This document shows, one piece after another, positions 58,842-64,000 of a DNA stretch of 64,000 nt. Position 1 is the first letter of the stretch; the number at the start of each line of letters is the position of its first letter. The notes under the pieces are model-generated. The model was not told the origin of the DNA and searched no databases. It saw only the letters and a program-made list of their open reading frames with translations. The stretch is from Vermamoeba vermiformis (Eukaryota > Tubulinea > Echinamoebida). The stretch lies in the NCBI GenBank assembly GCA_045837725.1, contig JBEWZL010000191.1, positions 79,532 through 143,531 of the forward strand, given 5' to 3'. The position numbers and the translations under genes were made by a program.

Positions 58842-61800
58842 ATGGCGAAACGGTTGGAGACCCTAAATAAGCTAGCACAACAGCTTCCAAAAGTTGAAAA
58901 CAATACATCTTTGAAGACGTATTTCAACTCATCCCAAAATCTTTATAATCAGGTATTATCGTATAAAAATCACTACATTGATAATTCATCTCCTTAATTT
59001 GTGCGTTAAATTTTTTTAGGCTGAGATCTTTCAGCATGACGGTGATCTCGAAAAGGCTTACATATTTTATATGCGGTTCGCCGTGTAAGTACTAATATGA
59101 TTATTTTGTAATATTGTATCGTAGAATTTCCTATTAAGACCTCATACGTTCTATTTTCAAAATTGCGAGAAAATTAATTTACGGATTCGCTTATTCAAAT
59201 AATTAACCAGGTATATTAAAATCATTTAATAACGTAATAATTCTAGATTTGTAACGGAGCGAATTCCTAAGCATAAAGCATATTCCTCAGGAGAATTTGA
59301 AGAGCTGCGAACACAAATTCGGGCTGTAAGTCCCTTCAAACAATTTAATTTTATTATACAAATTATTTATACCATATTTAGAAATGCGCAACAGCGTTAG
59401 ATGAATTGGCTACGATTAAAGGAGAGTTAGTAAAACTTTACAAACAAATTGAAGCCGAAGAGCAACGAAAAAGACAATTAGAAGAGGCAAGAAAACGAGA
59501 AGTAAGTATAAATTAAATATATTAGGATTATTCGACCATATTCAAATTTAATGCAAATTTAAATTTCCGTAAAATGACATTTGTGTCTTGATCCCAAGCC
59601 AGATCTGACAATTTTACAATTCTACAGGCCGAAGAATTAAAAGCACGATTACAACGCGAAAAAGAAGAGGCAGAACTTGCAAAGGCCAAAAAAGAAGAGA
59701 GCTCTGATGATGTACGGATAAAAAATTTTGTTTTTCGTTGGTTTGTCACGTGACTAATAATCTGACCAATCATTTTCATTTGCAGGATTTGCTGGATTAT
59801 TTAAATGAAGACCACAGCGCGTATCATAATGACAATGCGCCTATTATAATTGACAAAGAACAAGACGAGTTATTGTCAAAGTTCAAAAGGCTTCAGCCGG
59901 CTATAAATAGCAACAACAGCAATGGCAACCCGGCGGAAAAATCAGCGCCGAGCAGCGGATTATCCTCGCTTATAAATAGCAATAACACTAATGCAAATAA
60001 CGGTTTGGACGTGGATGCGTTAGCCAGTGCCACTTGGAGCACGAATAGTTTGATGGAAGGCATTATATATGATAATAAGAATAGTAATAAGAAAGAAGAC
60101 CACGGCGTGAACTTGTCATTGGAAGATTTCACGAATTCAATTCTTTTCAGACCGCCAGCACCAGAGCAATTAATCATCGAAGAAGTGAAAATTCCGACGT
60201 CGGATCTGACTCACGAGAAGAATAGCACCGCAAATGGACATATCGAACATAATAATAACGAAGCTAATGTTCAATTGCTTAATGAAGAGCTGATGGTGCA
60301 ACAACTTGCCATGTTTGATCAGCAAATGAACGACACAATATACAGCGGCAAAATCGTGCCAGTGCCAAAGTCCTCCGAGCCGATAGAATTCTTGCCACAA
60401 TCATTTGACAGTAATGTCGTGGACGTATTTGCGCATGTAAATAACGGCAATGAAAAGCGCGATAAAAGTCCGCCAAAATCTACCACGCACGCGAATGGAG
60501 ATTCAATGGTGGCAGTACGTCCTAAAAAGGAAATTGTCAAAGACAACAAGCAAGAAAAACTTGGCCCGCCGCCTAGTTACGATTCGTTAGTGAAGATGGT
60601 CGAAGAAAAGAAACAAGAGCAAAAAGCAGCTGTCACAACACCCGCACCAGCACCTGTCAAAAATGTCACTCCAGCGACCGTGAAAACACCGACAGTCAAC
60701 CCATTGACACCTGTCAATCCGCAAGCTAACCCCGTCGTTCAAAATAATGTACCGCAACAGCCCGCGCCAGTCGTCAAAGACAACAAGGAGCAGTTGTTAG
60801 CAGCTGCTAAAGCAAAGGCTGACAGTCAACAGCTCGAGTTGATGTTGGGCGCACAACCTTCAGCCCCGCCAATGGAAGACACGAGCAAAGGCACTGAAGT
60901 TTTCTCGGAACTGAAGAACTTTATTGAAGAGTCCAAAAGCGCACCAAAGTCCATTCCTTCAGCACTCACAGAAGTAAGGCTAACAAATACCCTCTCATCT
61001 GTAGTCAATTTTACTAACCTTTTATTTATTAGGCTAAGAATGACAACAAGACTGCTATTGGCAACAACTTATCGAACCTCGTTAAAGACAATAACCCGAG
61101 TCTCTATAACTTCCCTCGTGTTGAAGAAGCTGCCATGCCCGTGCTGCCTAAGACCGTCGAGAACAAGGACAAGAAAGAGAAGAAGCCCAAGTCCAAAGAT
61201 AAGCACAGGACCAAGTCACCAAAGTCGAGCAATGACACGTCAAATGCTGTGCCGAAAGAAATTCAAATGCAGTTAGAGCAACAAAAACAGCAAATTGAAT
61301 TGTTGCAGCAACAAGTCACGGAGCAACAACGACTGCAACAGCAGTACGTGCAGTACTACCAATTGATGCAACAACTTTACGGTGTCCAGCAACACCCGCA
61401 TGATCACAGCGGTCACGATCACGCGCACAGTCACGGCAGCAATGGCAGTAAGAGTGGCGCGACCGCGGCTAAAGTCGTGTCAAGCCCCGTGACAGCGCCG
61501 AAACAGGCACCTTTGCCGTTGCCTCAAGCAATGCCGCAGCCTCAATCGAAATCGGTTTCATCGCCTAATCAGAGTGCCTCACGCATGCAACCATTGCCAC
61601 CACCTGCAGCGAAGTTACCAAGCACAGCCTCGAATCAATTGGTTCCGCAACACGCACCATTGCCAATGCCGCCGAGTACTCAATCCCCGCAACAATTGCA
61701 GCAGTTGCAACAGCAACTTCAACAAGCACAATCTCCGTTCCCTGTCATCTACGGCGTGCCTGTCGTGTTTAGACCTTACAACTTGAACTTGCCGACTGCG

Positions 61801-62896
61801 ACCAATGCTGTGAAGACTCTTGGCTTGAACAAACAGCAGCAATTGCAGTACCAAGAACAACAGTTCCAAAACATTTATCAGACCAATAAGACGGTAGGAT
61901 GGGTTGGTTGAGTATATAATGAGTACTAATAATGAGTATAGGGCGGTATCTTGCCTAATTTGCAAATTACTGCGGAGGCACCCGTCAAAGAACCCGCTAA
62001 ACCAAAACAACCTGAAAAAGTGCCTGAAGTCATTAAAAAGAAACCGGCAAAGCTCATAGGTACTACTATTAGTATTATTATAATATAGGGCTATACTAAC
62101 ATTTGATAGGTGGATTGAGACCTATGGAGGTTGACGGCGAATTGTTCAATTCGTTCATGGATCACGCTGAACCGAACACTTCACGAGGCATTGAAACGTG
62201 TGGTATACTTTGTGGTGTCCTAGTAAGTATAATAATATATACTCATAGGCTAGTAGTGCTAATGTGACTTAATGTAGGATGAAATTAATGAAGTGTTTCA
62301 AGTCACGTGCTTGATGATCCCGAAGCAAGTCGGTACTTCTGATACGTGTGCCACGACAGACGAGGAAGAAATTTTCGATTTCCAAATGAAGAATGATTTG
62401 TTAACGTTGGGGTGGATACATGTAAGTATATAAGAGTCCTATACTATAATAACTAAGTATGGCACTAATGCGTAAACCTTGCTAGACGCATCCAACTCAG
62501 TCGTGCTTTTTGAGCAGCGTCGATTTACACACGCAATGCAGTTATCAAGTACGTATTAATTAGCACTATATATTAATATTATTATCATATTTAATATTAT
62601 TCTTTGTAGTCTTTGTTCCCTGAAGCGATCGCAGTTGTAATTGCACCAAAATTTAATCCGAAGTAAGTCTTACTCGATTATTTATATAGCCATATACTAA
62701 CTATATCATGTATAATAGTTTCAATATATTTAACTTGACCGATCGAGGCTTGGGATTCGTCCAACGTTGTCCTCGATCCGGATTTCATTACCACGAAGAA
62801 AGTGACTTATACAATACTTCCGATCACGTTAAAATCCGCTGGGGCAAGAAGAAATATAAAGTCGTTGATATGCGCAAGAGAAGCTACGGTCGATAA
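58842..62896 (+). CDS. STAMBP: AMSH-type JAMM deubiquitinase with long disordered insert
   Basis: Thirteen exons code for 1,058 residues: 58842-58952, 59020-59084, 59247-59325, 59382-59501, 59628-59711, 59786-60973, 61033-61893, 61942-62059, 62110-62222, 62278-62421, 62486-62548, 62610-62662, 62719-62896. An N-terminal USP8-dimerisation/MIT-like bundle (FQHDGDLEKAYIFYMRF) is followed by a charged coiled coil (EEQRKRQLEEARKREAEELK). About 650 Asn/Pro/Gln-rich residues come next, with a His-rich HPHDHSGHDHAHSHG run. The C-terminal JAMM metalloprotease has ETCGILCG and the zinc motif GWIHTHPTQSCFLSSVDLH, then NIFNLTDRGLGF and GFHYHEES. AMSH enzymes cut Lys63-linked ubiquitin at endosomes with ESCRT-0. 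The catalytic Glu is not obvious in the exon 62110-62222 (it has GGLRPMEVDGELFNSFM), so it needs alignment. The insert makes it more than twice the usual length. Confidence 0.9.
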
Positions 62897-63059
62897 AACC
62901 GGATGTTGAAATTGTAAATAAATCAATTTGTTTCATTACTAACGAACACAATCCACAAATTAATGTCAAACTCACTATAATAGTAGTATACTCATTATCT
63001 TATCATGGTAAGTAAGATCCATTGCCATGAAGGTGTCTCCTAATACCCGTTAAAAATCT

Positions 63060-63897
63060 TTGGGTGAACTGGAAAGTCTCATACTTAAATTCACTCCCAC
63101 TTCAACAAACAGACTTCAATATTTAAATTCTCAGAAAATAACTAGTTTGGCAGTTTCGAATGCCCGTGAAAGCGCTAATTTGGATCATTTATCAAACTTG
63201 ACGACGTTATTGAATCCAAAGATCAGTGAAGTTTTAGAAAATGGAAATCCTAGAAGTTATGACGCATTGAATAGCTTAGTGAATCTAACCAATCTATATT
63301 TATTAACACAAACGCCTGATTCAGATCGATTCACAGTGATTATCCAACTTGACGAACTTGAAAGTGTTGCAGATCTACCCAAGTTTTAACAACGACGACA
63401 GAATCCAAATGAATGAGCACATCACGATAAAGAACTTGCCTAATTTGGAAAATTTATCATTATACACTGCAGCTTCCCAAACGCTTTACGATGACATTTG
63501 CAATTTGACGCGTTTGACACTTTTGCAGATTAACGTGTCAACCGAAATTTTTCAGAATAACCCAACGGTCCTAAATAGACTCCCATTAAGGCATTTATGC
63601 CTCACTAAGTATACACGAACAGAAAAGCTTTGGGATCTGCTGACTCATTTAACGGATCTCGAGCTGTTGGAAGTTTGGCAAGTCAATTCTGAAGAGGCAA
63701 TAGAGTCACTCTCTATATTAACCAAGTTGACTCGCTTGTCAGTGAAAAGATCGCATTCAGTGAAAGGCATTCACTTAACGAAATTGACCAGCTTACAAGA
63801 GGTGTATTTTACCTCCAAGCCTACACAGAAGTACTACAAAAAAGTTGATCTTACTGAGAAGCTAACGCGCTTAACTATTGTGGATTTCAGCCAGTAA
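63060..63897 (+). pseudogene. broken leucine-rich-repeat gene related to 34858-36538
   Basis: LRR-type sequence with the same LTNL/LTxLxxL style as the F-box/LRR gene. The first half (for example DHLSNLTTLLNP and LNSLVNLTNLYLL) reads in one frame to about 63350. The rest (LTNLKVLQIYPSFNN to the stop at 63895-63897) reads in another, so one base has been gained or lost near 63345. No start codon or F-box segment precedes it; a stop lies just upstream at 63050. It is a truncated copy, or an assembly error adds to the damage. Confidence 0.65.
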
Positions 63898-64000
63898 TAA
63901 AAAAAATTCTGAATCTAACCAGTTTCATTCTTTTTTTTTTAAATGTTTACTAATTAAGGATAGCAGGGAAATCTAAGAGTGCCTAGAGAAGCAAAACTAC

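Noticed and set aside
1-64000. Mobile elements, virus-like elements, CRISPR arrays and rRNA genes.
   Set aside because: I looked for reverse transcriptase, integrase, transposase and capsid-type motifs, terminal repeats and spaced direct repeats, and recognised none. The only large duplications are the tandem host genes described above.

Overview
The window is nuclear DNA of a compact, intron-rich eukaryote. Introns are mostly 45-90 bases, with GTAAGT/GTACGT donors, TAG or CAG acceptors and frequent CTAAC-type branch sites. The gene mix points to an amoebozoan such as a Protostelium-like or other slime-mould-like amoeba: kinase-linked seven-helix receptors, a LRR-RapGAP, a SPT23/MGA2-like factor, a Gln/Asn-rich AMSH, arsenite methyltransferase and a cathepsin-B-like protease. 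That placement is inference; no rRNA, tRNA or organellar marker is present to confirm it. Exon chains below were built by hand from splice signals and reading phase. For almost every gene the summed exon lengths are divisible by three, which supports the models.

Layout. 1-858 (+): 3' end of a WD40 gene. 1248-3119 (-): Gln/Pro-rich protein. 3120-5248: 2.1 kb without a recognisable gene. 5249-6395 (+): aquaporin. 6564-13977 and 14220-21429 (+): tandem giant receptors, each with a signal peptide, a Cys-rich ectodomain of about 1,250 residues, seven membrane helices and a cytosolic tyrosine-kinase-type domain; the second copy carries a one-base frameshift between helix 7 and the kinase. 21510-22326 (-): macro-domain hydrolase. 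23315-25455 (+): 7TM protein with a protease-associated-like ectodomain. 25608-26551 (-): ankyrin-like protein. 26766-32248 (-): three tandem EGF-like/7TM genes plus an orphan exon. 32798-34438 (+): bZIP factor. 34858-36538 (+): F-box-like/LRR protein. 36684-39514 (-): DUF1538 membrane protein. 40828-43387 (+): cathepsin-B-like protease. 43645-44357 (+): HTH protein. 44476-46584 (-): HFM1/MER3-like protein lacking the helicase core. 47364-48841 (+): arsenite methyltransferase. 49326-55563 (-): 18-exon gene joining glutaredoxin, DEP, DUF547, LRR and RapGAP. 56292-57299 (+): SPT23/MGA2-like DNA-binding protein. 58842-62896 (+): AMSH-type JAMM deubiquitinase. 63060-63897 (+): broken LRR gene.

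Together the window is dominated by sensing and signalling. Six multi-pass receptor-like genes lie within 26 kb, two of them coupled directly to a kinase. The most unusual candidates are the 7TM-kinase receptors and the single-polypeptide Grx-DEP-DUF547-LRR-RapGAP protein, which would put a redox-type domain, a membrane-targeting domain and a Rap GTPase switch in one chain. No mobile element, virus-like element, CRISPR array or structural RNA gene was recognised.
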